Part shown: piece by piece, positions 25,101 to 47,960 of the stretch
How positions within the stretch are numbered: the first letter of the stretch is position 1
Layout: every line of letters begins with the position of its first letter
DNA from: Gymnorhina tibicen
Lineage: Eukaryota > Chordata > Aves > Passeriformes > Artamidae
Direction of reading: 5' to 3'
Length of the DNA: 64,000 nucleotides
NCBI GenBank assembly: GCA_013399875.1
Contig: VXAZ01006886.1
Coordinates: forward strand, 570,107-634,106
The notes under the pieces: generated by a model
Database searches by the model: none
The model's input: only the letters and a program-made list of their open reading frames with translations
Told to the model about the DNA's origin: nothing
Position numbers and translations under genes: made by a program

Positions 25101-28100
25101 AGATTGCATAAGTAACCGCATGTGTTATTGAAAAATACATATTGTTTACAATGTATTCTTGCAAGATCCTTAAATATTTCACTTTGAGGTTTGCTTGATA
25201 TAAAATATTGCATTTGTTCAAGCTGTCTCGCAGGCTGGGATCTAAGCTGATTTGCAGCTACATGCAGATTAAAACCACTACGCTGTCCCACTGCAATTTT
25301 GGATTTAATTTGGTTAGTTTCCGTCTTTTTAAGAGAAACAAGAGAGTTTTCAAACCAACAGGCATTGACTGCTTACCTAATTAAAAATGTATCCATCTGC
25401 TGGTTTGGTGGCTGACTTGTTATTCAAAGCATGCAGATCTAAGTAGGCTGATTTATTTATGAAGACCTTATGACACTGAGAGATATGCACTCAAAAACAT
25501 GCAAAAATAAATGTGGTTGCAGATGGGTGGACGCACACAGATCTTTATGGGGTTCTAAATAACAGATAGAGAGAATTTGGAAAATGTGCTTTAAAGGGAA
25601 GATCCTTTTATGTTGCTTTCACGTGTTTAACATTTAGAGCTCAAATAACAGAGCAGCCAGAGAACATGTTGTGAGATAACTCTAGTCTAAATATCCTATA
25701 GTGCCTTTTAAGTTGTGACGATTTTTTTCTGAAAGCTTAGTGTGAGTGATAGACTCTGAAGCAGATGCATTTTAAGCAATGTTTTATTTAGAGAACACTT
25801 TAAAGTGAATTTTAATTAAAGGAGAAAAAAATCATTAGCACTCACAAACATCATGCATTGGAACCAGGCTAAATGCTGTCTTCTTGTATTTGATTTCATT
25901 GGTGTATTGGTAAATGTCTCCCAAATTAAGTTTCTATGCTCAAGTTTTGGAAATTTCAAGTTCCAGTGGATTCATTGTCAGTGCTACAAATATTGTTCCA
26001 ATCCTCAGGTAAAGTTTATTCATCAGTTTATGGGCTCTAGGAAATTCCCAGTGTGATGAAACCATCAGGTATTTCCACGTGGGGTGTGGAGCTGCTGGTG
26101 GCAAACCTCACATCATTCCTGGTGCAATTCCACTGGCATGGGACTTCTGACACTGACGCAAAGGGAGTGGTACCCCAGCTTGCTCAGAGCTCTCTCCACC
26201 AGGCTCAGTGTGCAGGTGGTCTGCATCCGCCACCTGAGAAGTGTGAGGAGAATGCAGAGTGCCGTGTCTGGGACAGCTCTGGAGCAGGTTTATGGCCTGT
26301 GGTTCTGTTTACAGCACAGTTTCTAGTGGGTCCTTTTGGTTTTTCCTTCCATCCACGTGCCTGGCAGTGTGTTTATTCAGGTTTTTGCACATTTGCATGC
26401 CTGTTTGTGTCCATTGGTAAAATAAACCATTTTATCCAAAATAGACTGAAAATATTTCTTTACAGGCCATCTTATCACGCTAGTGTCCTCTTAAATTGAA
26501 ACTGTCTTGCACTAGATGATAAAGTTGCTTTCAGAGGAAATGTATTTCTTACCAAACCGTGCATTGACAACTGTGTTCAGCTTCACAAAAGGATAATTCT
26601 CTAATCCCAAGGTCAGTTTAAGCTGATTCCCCAGTATATACATTTTCCGATTCCCTTTGAATTGCTTTTTATTTCCATGTCAAGACAAGCATGTGGGTTT
26701 TCTAGTGCCAACAAAATATAGAAATGTGGTTTGTATGCAGATTAGCCAGGGAGGATATTAGACTGAGCTGCCTTTTGGTAGGAAGCCATCCTGGCATTTC
26801 TTTGGAAAACTCTAGAGATGTTTGAATAATCCTTATACTAACAGATGTCACCACTGGGAATCTGTTTTACTTTTACAGCTCTTTGTTTGAGTATCTTGCT
26901 GGCATTTTTTGATATTTTGGAATGGGGTGTGTATGTGTGTGAAACTCAAACAAATCTATATTTTCTTTTACTTGATTTCTCCCAAAGATATATTTTGATG
27001 AAAGTTTCAGATAGTAATCAAGGGAAGAAAACCCATAAATTTTGCTACGGGTGTTCCTTTTGTGCAGAAGGGAAAGGACAAAAAAATGACCAAGAATCCT
27101 TTCCTTTTGTTTCCAACACACTGCAAATGACTGCTTGCTGCTTTCCTGGTCCCGTGCAAGCCCTGGAAATGGGGGACAAGGAATCACAATGGGTCAAGCA
27201 AATAGTTAGTCACACTCTTTCTTAGAATTGAACCCTTTGTTCAAGTAAGGCAAGCAAGTTTTCCACTACTAATTTTGGTCTGCGTTGGAAACTGTGGCCA
27301 GTGTGGTTGTGTGAATAAGGATTAGTAATGGTGAGTGGGCACGGGAGGTAGCTGAAGGGGTGGCATTCTTGTGCCTGTAAAAGCTGTGGTGGTTGCACAT
27401 TTCTCCCCAAACTTAATATTTTTGCTGTTTACCTCAGAATACTGCAAGATGACTTGTTTGGGAAAAATTATCACTGGAAATATCAACTGCATACATGTTA
27501 GGAAAGTCTTACAATCGACTGTCCCAGTAAAGCAACACCAGTGAGTAATTTCTAATGGAAATCTTGCCTTAAGGTAGAATCCGGGGAGATGTGTCCCTGC
27601 TCTTGATTGTTGTCACAGATCTGTGTATAAGAAAATACGCTCAGGGTTTGGGACTGACTTCCATCAAAGGAATGAGATGGTTACTGCTGAAGGAAAACTC
27701 GGAGGGAAATGGGACTCAGAAAGAGTGTTTGCAGCTGGAGAAAAATTGTTCATGGTGCCATTGGTGTAGGAAATAGGAGGAAATAATTTGCATGCCAGAA
27801 ATTTAAAAATTCTTAAAATGAGGTGCACGCCTGTGAAACGTGGAAGGCAGGTATAAGACCTGTGCACGTCTTTTGTTCTAATGCAACAGTGAAGTTCAGC
27901 TCATTGAGAGTGGATTTGAGGTCTGGTTGTGCTAAAAGCTGTACAAGAATATCTCAGTGCATGACAAGACCCAGCAGATGGGTATAAATAAAAAGAGAAC
28001 AAGGAAATACTCTGGCAGCATTGCCCAACACAACAAACCACCTTACTCTCTGAACTCTTCCAGTATCAGTGACAGCACTGAGGAAAATAACTGCTGCCAC

Positions 28101-29590
28101 TTTTCTACTATAAAAGTGAGGGATGGGTTTTTTTCTTCCATTGTCCTTGCAGTTTTTCATCTCTGTGCCTATTTTGCTTATATGAAGTTAATCCAGAATT
28201 TGCAGTATTCTGCTATAAAATCAGTGCAAATACTGAACTAGAGCACACACATATACTCACTTCTTCCAGTTAGTGGTTCCCTTAAAATAGGTAGTTTCTG
28301 AGACAATAAACAGTCATTCTTTTGTATCTACAGGTAATCTGAAATCAGGACAGAGAAACACAGGCAATGCTTCAGATCCTGAGGTAAGCTCGTCATTACT
28401 CTAAGGCTGGCCAACCTCTAGACCACAACTTCCACGCTTCCTGACAGATGTTACCACAAGGAACTGCACATCTCCATGTTCTTGGCAACAATGGCACAAC
28501 AGGCACTAGATGCCTACAGATCTCTCTGACTTTATGTTTATTTAGCACCACTGTTTTAAGGTGGGAATTTGAGGTAGTCACCTATATCCAGCTTCAAAAG
28601 TGTTGCTGCACTGGCTGTTTCAGGTCTGTGCAGAACTTGGAGCAGAACCCTTCTCCCAGAGGTAAACTCATAAAATTAATCTTTCTCCTGTCCTGTGAAT
28701 GTATCAGTCATGCCTGCCTGCACAGAAAAAAATGCGCAAGTTCTTTCCACTTTTTGTAACAAAAAGCAAGGTTTTTTAAATTTAATTCTAAAGAAGAACA
28801 CAGTCTACCCTAGCATTAATAATAGCACGTACTGAAAAAAGAAGGAAGGGTTGGTATTTTTTCTTACTTTACACCCTTTTCTCCTATATGGTTGCTAATA
28901 TTTTGTTCATAATAATGGGTGGACTATCTCAGATAGGATGGTTTAATCTGAGTTAATTAGGATTTACACTCTATTAGAAGTGCCAAAAAGCCTCAGTGCT
29001 CTGTAGGGAACCTGTCTCTGGTGCAGTTTGATTGGTACCATCATTGCATAAATAATCTCTGAAAAGATCGCTGTCTCTGAACACACAGAATAAAAATGAA
29101 TTAGAGCTCTGACACTCTATTCTTTTGACAGTTTTACAAAAAAGACAATTCAAAGATTCTTGCACAAAAATTATCTTTATTTATACTGAATTTTTAGTGG
29201 TGCAATTAAAGTAATCCTGTATTTTTTTTCAATAATACCTGCAGTAAGTGATGGCAGGAAACCTAAAATTCCAGTATGAAAAAAAACTGGGAAACACTTC
29301 GTTTTCATTTATATTAATTTTAAATTTACTCTGTTTCACAGAACAAATTCTGTGTATCTGTTAAAGCTTAGTAGCTAAGCTGCTGGTAGAATTCAACTTC
29401 ACCTTAGAACAGGCCAGAATTTGGTTCAGAATCTTAAACTGCAACCCTGTTCTTGACAGAGAAAATCCAAGTCTGCCTGATTGATTGTTTTTTCCCAGTG
29501 CAGAAAAATGGGTGGGTGCTTTTAAAGAAGTCTGGATGCAGTTTGTAGTTTTAGCTTTACCTTTCCAGTTCAGCTAAGGCTCCTCTGAAA
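22131..29590. other. Intergenic: no gene
   Basis: Largely AT-rich and featureless at this resolution. The frames at 22,475-22,759 and 26,053-26,499 have no recognisable domain. A small inverted repeat lies at 22,598-22,615. Confidence 0.5.
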
Positions 29591-29840
29591 CCGCTACAGG
29601 CAGACTCCCTGCGCTTTCTGGCAGAGGCTCTTTCCCCGACGTTTGTTTCATTATTAATGGCACACGCTCCTCACACGGGCTCCAAGGAGCCCTTCGGAGG
29701 AGGCTGCCCGTGCCCATCCCCTCTGGCTGGTGGCCCTGGCCCTGCCAGCAGCTCTCCTACACCGGCACCGCTCCTGCGCCAGCCCGACGTCTTCATCCCG
29801 CGAACTTTTATTTTCTGGAAGCTGACGCTACTCCCAAATG
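29590..29840. promoter_or_regulatory. Small GC/CpG-rich patch
   Basis: A 250-bp GC-rich patch with about ten or more CpGs lies between AT-rich flanks, about 4 kb upstream of the main island. A 64-codon frame here (29,657-29,851) is Pro/Gly/Ala-rich without a domain. It may be an orphan CpG element. Confidence 0.3.
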
Positions 29841-32010
29841 AACCTGACTGAGTAAGAAGCACAGCTTCTGAGGACAGGCAGTACAAAGACTGAGATATTC
29901 GAAAGCAGTTTGTAGTAATTAAGGTGTCTGTTAACCTCCACAGCTTTAAATAACCTTCCAGTGAAACGTGGGCAGGCACATTCCTCTCCGGGTTGCCAAG
30001 CATCTGTGCACTGCAAACAACCTGCAGCCTTATACAGTTATTTGCTCTGGTTTATTGGTCACACTTTCACAGGAAAAAACCTGCAGGTCTCTGCTTGCCC
30101 CCGGCCTTGCTGAGGGTGAGAGCTGAGGTAGAGCTAAGCTGACACCTCTGCTACAGAGGCGGGTGCTTGGATTTGTTACATTTGAGCTGCTTATTCAGTG
30201 AAAAGCAGTAATACCTGTTTTGACATTTTGGTGCATTTATTTCTCTGCTCCATCCGTACTGCTTCTCAGATTTTACCTTTTGCCAGTGTCCTTTTATGTT
30301 TATTTATTTTAGGAAACATAATCTGCATTGTAAACACTCCTGGATTTGTAAATAGCTTTGCTGATAGGATTTCCTTTCAGGGACCTGGTAATGGCGTATT
30401 ATAAATTTTAGACTAACTATGAGATTTGAGTTGTGTTGTCAGGACCAATGTAATAAAAGATACTACTTCAATTGTCATTAAAATCCTGTTACATTTCACT
30501 TACGCTTCTCTAGTTTCCCTTAGCACTGCTGGTTAGAAAAGGCAAAAAATCTATGCATCTGTCTGTCTGTATATTGTCAAGTCACGCCGTGTGCCTACTC
30601 TGAATAAAGACACTGTCACAGGTCCTGTAATCAGCACCAAGGCAGTAATGAATAGGAAAATCTTGTGATGATAATCATGATTAACAAAAGGAAGTGTAAA
30701 TAATCTACAGTGCCTAAAGCTCACTTTTTTTGCAGAGTGGATTTGCAAGTGAGCTATAAACCTGATCCTATGGTTATTGAGGTCAGCAGCAAAACTCCTG
30801 CTAATCCGAGCTGAAACAAAATCATTCTGCCAGCTTGATGTTTATAGAAATGCATATTACCTTCACGGAGATGTTCTCCTGCTACGGCTTTTTGTATTAC
30901 AGCCTGCAACTTCATCTAAAGCAAACATGACCCGAGGAATGAAATCTTATTCATATCAAATAAAAAGCTGTTATTCTCAGATAGCTAGCAGTAAATTTTG
31001 TCAAGTAATCTACTGGCAAACGTTTAATACTCACAGATCCAAAAGAATCAGTAAATCCAGGGAGGGAAAGGCTGGGCACATCTGAGCACTCGTACTGGGA
31101 AGGAGCCGCAGTGACTCTCTGGTGCCAAGCCTGATAAAGGTGCACCTTTGGGGCATTATTCCCTTTGACAATGAGACTCTGTGTGTGAGTCTTACACTTC
31201 CTGGGGTTATTTTACACTCTTTTGCTAATAGCCAAGTAGTGTGGAAGTTGTGTGGGAGTGGAGTAAATAGGATCGCATTTTTGTAGGAAAAGGCTTTTCA
31301 GAGGAGATGGGTGAATTTTTCCTGCAGGCTGTGGAATTGCATACTAAAGGAAGAGCTTGTGCTTCCTCCCCCCTGCTTTCTTATTTTTCCTTTTTTTTTT
31401 TTTTTCCTTTCCCCCATCTAAATGTAGTGCTGGGCCTCAGGAGGCCCATGAACACACAGAGCTTCCTACTGAGGTTGTCACTTGACTGACAGCAAAAAGC
31501 TTCTGGGGAGATGGACGAGCATGAGTAGGTGGACATAGAAAAATGGAGAATCAGAAGACAAAGTAAAAATAGAACTGAACGTTCATCCAAAATCACAGCC
31601 CTTTCAGGGGCCGTAACGTAACTTATAAATGTTGTGTTTGTGATTGGAAAAAATGTAAAGCAACTGTGTGTGTATAAGCATACATGTGTGAGAGACATTT
31701 GATATCCATTCAGAGTGTTCTGTTAGAAATTATATTAACTACAGAGATACATCCAAGACAACGCCCTTGTGTCAATGCCCAGTTATTTATACACTAATAT
31801 ATTCCCTCGGTGCTTTAAAATACGAGCAGAACAAATTGTGAGTGAGCAGGAAATATGACAACATTTCAGTCCTTACATTTCCAGATGATTTACAGTTTCT
31901 CAGAGGCTCCGTGTTTGTGTGTTCATGTGCCTGTTTGTCTGTTCCACTCGAGTCCTGATCTCTAAATAATTCTGCCGGGGTTGACCTCTCTGAAGCAGAC
32001 AGGATCAAAC
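29841..32010. other. Intergenic: no gene
   Basis: AT-rich, with the 12-bp palindrome TAATCATGATTA at 30,672-30,683 and a 15-base T run at 31,391-31,405. No coding frame or mobile element was recognised. Confidence 0.5.
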
Positions 32011-33420
32011 ATTTAACACACTGTCATAATTATTACAGTGTCTGCTGCAAGTGAATACAGTTTCACTGAAGAGCTGAGACAAATATAAGAGCTAAGACAA
32101 ATACCAGAGACGCTGGCTGTGCCTTATTGAGCTGCATTAAATTGACCGTTTAAATGGTGTAAACTTGATGATGGTGCAAACATGATTAGTTCCCATCAAA
32201 GCCAAATCACTCCTGATAGTGAGTTACAATAACATAAGTTGGCAGGTTGGCAGCAGCGCAGGCTGCTCAGGTAATAGGCATTTAAGACAAATGTAACAGC
32301 TCCAACGGCTGTAACAAAATTTTAAGGAATAAATTTTGATGTCAGATACTTTGTTGAAGGGTGGAGTTACTGGCTGCAGCCGAGAACAGGATTTAGTCCA
32401 AGCATCAATGACATCTGTTAAAACCAAGCTGGGCTTTTACGATTCGTTGAAATGACACAAAGTAAGGAAATTGTGATTATTTTGGCAAGACTTCTTAAAA
32501 AAACCCCCACATACTGGAGCCAAAATTTAGTGGATTTGGTAGGATTGCAAACATTTTATTTTATGACATTTGCAGGCCTTTTTTACATTGTCTGTGTTTA
32601 TTTTATGTGACTTTTTTTAACAAATTAAAATTGCATTAAATTACAGAAAAAAATTTAAGGTTTCAAAGCATTTTATATATTTTTAATGACGACTGACTCT
32701 CTGGCATTGCCACAAAAATAACTTCAATTAAAAAAAGAAGACGTTTTGATGCTCCACCATTCCCATAAAGTTTATCCTGACTAGTAGTAGATCTGTCAGA
32801 GGCATCAAAGATGTGAAAAGAAGAACATTCAGATAGTTTTAATTGAGGACTGCCTATATTTCTGTGTAAATAATAAAAAGGGCACTAAACCTTTTTTTCC
32901 TTCTCATTAGGCCAAGAATTCTTGCAGATAATTAAAGTCAGGAAGTACAAGTTTTAACAGTTGCATTGACTGTGCTGCACTGTTTTCTAACGCCCATTAT
33001 CCAAGCAGCTGCTTAAAAGATTTATTTTCTACGGAAAGAGAAAAACACACCACCTATCTTTGCAAGGTTATCTTTAAGGTTCTGCCAGTGGGAGCTCCAA
33101 AAGAAATGTTCAAGGCTAAGGAAAACAATCTGAGCCTCAGAAACAGGAACCTCATTGTAAATACTGTGTTAATAAGCCTTCTTAACAGCAGTTTTAAGAG
33201 CCAAAAAATGCATCCTCCTTAGATCTTGACCTGAAATTAAACCAGGTGAAAGATACTATATGTTTTAAGCAAAAAGTATCAGTAAGGGTATGTTTGTAAG
33301 TATTATGTTTCTCAGATATCTGAATTTGGGGAAAAGTAGAGTGATTTAAAGAGAAAACAGCAGATTCTGGGCAGGAGTGTTTCCTGATGCACAGAATTGT
33401 GAGCCAAACTTTAAGTCGCT
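32010..33420. promoter_or_regulatory. AT-rich promoter-proximal block, candidate regulatory
   Basis: 1.4 kb of AT-rich DNA directly upstream of the CpG island. It holds a 24-bp near-perfect palindrome (32,018-32,041) centred on ATAATTAT and many TAAT and AT-rich motifs. No coding frame was found. Its position makes it a candidate promoter-proximal enhancer, by inference only. Confidence 0.3.
32018..32041. repeat. 24-bp near-perfect palindrome
   Basis: Arms ACACTGT and ACAGTGT flank a central ATAATTAT. Only one base pair of the twelve (32,025 with 32,034) fails to match. Confidence 0.9.
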
Positions 33421-33865
33421 TTCAAAGTATTTTTTTTAGCTAATCGAGCCTGTTCAGGGCTTCTGTGCGGAAGCTACAGCTAACGCTGGCAAGGATTCGT
33501 TTTATCCCAGACGGAGGAAACATCCTCGGAGATGTTTTGGGTTCAGATGGAATTCTGGGTGCGATTCCCCGAATGCGGGTGCTGGGATGCAGCCGGGGGA
33601 AGGAGCTATGTCCCGCACGGAGCGAGGGGAGTGCCGGGGATGCCGAGAGGGCGCTGCGGGAGCGAGGGAGCTGCACCCTCGGGAGAAGTGAGGGTGTTGC
33701 CGCCTCCGAATGTGCGGGGAACTGAGGCAGCGCCGCCGCCAAGAGCCGCGGGTGGGAGCGCGGGGGGGTCGGCGCCCGAAGAGGGAGGCGCTGCGGGAAC
33801 CGCCGGTTCTGGAGCTTCCCGAGGCTCAGGCAGCGGTACCGAGAGCGGCGGATGGACGGAGCATC

Positions 33866-33885
33866 GGGGGCGGGCAGCGGGGGGG
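33866..33885 (+). other. Potential G-quadruplex sequence
   Basis: G runs of 5, 3 and 7 bases fall within 20 bases (33,866-33,870, 33,872-33,874, 33,879-33,885). The 7-base run can supply two tetrad strands. It is in the upstream half of the CpG island. Confidence 0.4.
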
Positions 33886-34320
33886 CTGCTCGGTTTCCCT
33901 CGGTCCCGCAGCGCTGCCCCGGGAGGCGGCCGGGACGGCCGGACAGACAGACAGGTCCGGGGGCAGCTCTGAGTACGGACTGTTCAAGGACGGTGCTCAG
34001 CCCACTGGCGCTGCCTGACCCACCCAAGGCCTAGCGGGCTTCTAAAAACTACGATTTTGTTGTCAAGGCGCATTTAGGGAGTAATTTTTTTAAGAAGTCA
34101 GATGTTCGGAGCGTTCAAAGCAAAGTGGGGCTGTGGCTGCACAGCGCAGGTTCCAGGGGACAGCCTAAGGGCATCAGCCAGCACAGGTGTCCCTGGGCAC
34201 GGCTCGGGTGGACGCGTCCCGTGTACGGCTGTGGACAAGGCGGGTGTGCACGAGCTTGTGCGTCCCGATGGATGTCAGCGTTCAGAGGGAATCGCTCCGA
34301 ACGCTGCCCTCCCACCAGCC

Positions 34321-34355
34321 CGCCCCGCCCGGCCGCTGCCCCGGCGCATAAAAGG
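34321..34355 (+). promoter_or_regulatory. Candidate core promoter: GC box plus TATA-like box
   Basis: A CCCCGCCC GC box at about 34,323-34,330 is followed about 17 bp later by CATAAAAG (34,347-34,354). This would place a start site near 34,375-34,380. It lies in the CpG island on the EPHA4 strand. The box departs from consensus at its first base, and CpG-island promoters usually initiate at several positions, so this is only one candidate. Confidence 0.4.
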
Positions 34356-34442
34356 GTGAACGATCGGCACCTTCGCGGTGAGCGGCGGGGCCCGTCCGCT
34401 GCCGCTCACCGGGGAAGCGCCGCCGAGAGCGGCCGCCCGTAA

Positions 34443-34512
34443 TGCCCATCCCTGTCTACCCCTGTCCATCCCTGCCCATTTCTGTCCGTCCCTGCCCATC
34501 TCTGTCCGTCCC
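34443..34512. repeat. Short tandem repeat, about 10/20-bp period
   Basis: Degenerate units of the type CCCTGCCCAT and YTCTGTCCGT alternate, giving a clear 20-bp period over the last two copies (about 34,471-34,510). It lies within the putative 5'UTR or promoter. Confidence 0.75.
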
Positions 34513-34548
34513 GGCCCCGGAGAGCCGCTGCCGCGAGAGCCGCCGCCC

Positions 34549-34563
34549 CCGCCAGGTGGCGCT
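34549..34563 (+). promoter_or_regulatory. CTCF-like binding motif
   Basis: CCGCCAGGTGGCGCT matches the CTCF core consensus (CCASYAGRKGGCRSY) at 14 of 15 positions in + orientation. The only mismatch is G for A at position 3. It lies inside the CpG island, 220 bp before the gap. Confidence 0.5.
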
Positions 34564-34718
34564 GTTGCTCAACGGTGGCGCCGGGCCGGGCCGGGCCGGA
34601 CGGGGGCGGCGGCAGCTCCTGGGATTCTCCCGGGACGCGGGGCCGTCTCGGTCTCGGTGCGGAGCAGGTCCTTGTGCGCGGCGCGGCGTGGCTGCGGCTT
34701 CTACGCCGCTCTGTCTCT

Positions 34719-34750
34719 CCTAACTTTGTTTTTTCGCCTTTTTCCGTCAG
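34719..34750 (+). other. Candidate 3' splice site beside the gap
   Basis: A branch-point-like CCTAACT (A at 34,723) is followed by a T/C-rich tract and CAG ending at 34,750, a 27-base branch-to-AG spacing. Pyrimidine tracts are otherwise rare in this GC-rich island. If used, it would begin an exon running into the gap. Confidence 0.3.
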
Positions 34751-34767
34751 TTTTCGGAGTTCGGACA

Positions 34768-35173
34768 NNNNNNNNNNNNNNNNNNNNNNNNNNNNNNNNN
34801 NNNNNNNNNNNNNNNNNNNNNNNNNNNNNNNNNNNNNNNNNNNNNNNNNNNNNNNNNNNNNNNNNNNNNNNNNNNNNNNNNNNNNNNNNNNNNNNNNNNN
34901 NNNNNNNNNNNNNNNNNNNNNNNNNNNNNNNNNNNNNNNNNNNNNNNNNNNNNNNNNNNNNNNNNNNNNNNNNNNNNNNNNNNNNNNNNNNNNNNNNNNN
35001 NNNNNNNNNNNNNNNNNNNNNNNNNNNNNNNNNNNNNNNNNNNNNNNNNNNNNNNNNNNNNNNNNNNNNNNNNNNNNNNNNNNNNNNNNNNNNNNNNNNN
35101 NNNNNNNNNNNNNNNNNNNNNNNNNNNNNNNNNNNNNNNNNNNNNNNNNNNNNNNNNNNNNNNNNNNNNNNNN
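34768..35173. other. Assembly gap (406 N) in the CpG island
   Basis: A run of 406 N is flanked on both sides by extremely GC-rich sequence with CCGGG tandem units (34,581-34,599 and 35,192-35,208). Such sequence commonly defeats sequencing. EPHA4 exon 1, with the start codon and signal peptide, most simply belongs here because it is absent from the visible flanks. Confidence 0.99.
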
Positions 35174-35836
35174 CCCCGCGCCGCCGCTGCCCCGGCCGGG
35201 CCGGGCCGCCGAGGTGCAGCGCTCCCGCGAGCGGCGCCGGGGCGGCCCCAGATCGGAGGGCGGCTCATGAAACCGGTTCTCCCGGGAGCTTTCGGCGGCT
35301 CCGCGCCGTTCCCCCGGGCCCCGGTTCAGCCCGTTCTGCGGGACGGTCCGGCGGCGGCTCCGCGGGGGAAGCCCGCGGCCGTCCCGCGGTGTGGGCGTGG
35401 GGCGCCGGTCCCCTCAGGAGCCTCTGCCAGGTCTCTCGGTGCCTAGCCAGGCTCCCGGGGTCCCGGAAAGTACCGATTTTGAGCCCATCGCTGGCATGCG
35501 GGCGCGCTGTCCCAGGCGGCGGGAGGTGCGGTGCCCAGCGCCGCGGGAGCGCTCCGAGACGCGCTCCGGTGTCTCCCGCAGGTGTGCCGGGACTCCGCCG
35601 CTCCCCTCTGCGCCCCTGAGCGGCTCCAGTGCGCCGGGAAACGAACGTGCGATTCCTCAGAGAGAGTTTCGAAGTGTTTTTAAGATATTGGCGCGGTCGG
35701 AAATAACATTTCATTTCAAGTGGAAGGTGGATGTGATCGTGCTCCGCACATATGGAAACTTTCAGGTAAACCATTTATTTTAATATTGCCTTTTGGCAGC
35801 TGGAATTTAATCTCTTTTATTTGTACCTTTCTGCAG
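35174..35836 (+). other. EPHA4: EPHA4 intron 1, visible 3' part
   Basis: Between the gap and exon 2. The GC-rich island tail runs to about 35,650, then AT-rich sequence leads into the exon 2 acceptor. No exon 1 coding sequence ending in the required phase-1 donor was found here. ATG at 35,268 opens a Pro/Ala/Arg-rich frame that does not look like a signal peptide. Confidence 0.6.
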
Positions 35837-35904
35837 TTACCTTGCTGGATTCCAGATCAGTTCAGGGAGAGCTGGGGTGGATAGCAAGTCCCCTGGAAGG
35901 AGGG
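35837..35904 (+). CDS. EPHA4: EPHA4 coding exon 2 (68 bp)
   Basis: The exon completes a split Val codon (first base from exon 1) and encodes 22 further residues, [20 protein letters not shown] then GG. This is the N-terminal start of the Eph ligand-binding domain just after the signal peptide. A pyrimidine-rich tract ending in CTGCAG precedes it, and a strong GTAAGT donor follows. The length (2 + 66 bases) and the phase-0 join to the Trp that opens exon 3 match the usual Eph gene layout of a very short second coding exon. It has no start codon of its own. Beyond recognising the peptide, the splice signals and the correct join to the next exon are independent support. I see no frameshift or stop. 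Confidence 0.93.

Positions 35905-47959
<12,055 letters not shown>

Positions 47960-47960
<1 letters not shown>

Larger units (their letters stand above)
34442..34723 (+). other. Possible upstream ORF in the 5' leader (unsupported)
   Basis: If transcription starts near the TATA-like box, the first ATG met would be at 34,442 (G at -3, C at +4, a moderate context). It opens a 93-codon frame closing at 34,723. The sequence is low-complexity Pro/Arg/Ser from the tandem repeat and has no domain. It could act as an upstream ORF but is more likely a composition artefact. Confidence 0.15.
33480..35650. promoter_or_regulatory. CpG island at the EPHA4 5' end
   Basis: GC content and CpG density rise sharply near 33,480 and fall near 35,650, with a milder dip around 34,020-34,240. 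The rest of the window is CpG-poor. The island sits immediately upstream of exon 2 and so marks the EPHA4 promoter and first-exon region. Long open frames here on both strands are products of composition rather than genes. Confidence 0.88.

Noticed and set aside
26053..26499. 148-codon + strand frame with a hydrophobic C-terminal part
   Set aside because: It has no similarity to any family I recognise, no supporting splice or promoter context, and overlaps another open frame. Expected by chance in 64 kb.
33440..34027. 195-codon open frame on the - strand in the CpG island
   Set aside because: Composition is Arg/Pro/Ser/Ala as expected from GC-rich DNA, frames are open on both strands at once, and there is no domain or splice context.
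34378..35619. Very long + strand open frame spanning the gap
   Set aside because: It is open only because the N run has no stops. The visible ends are low-complexity GC-rich translation.
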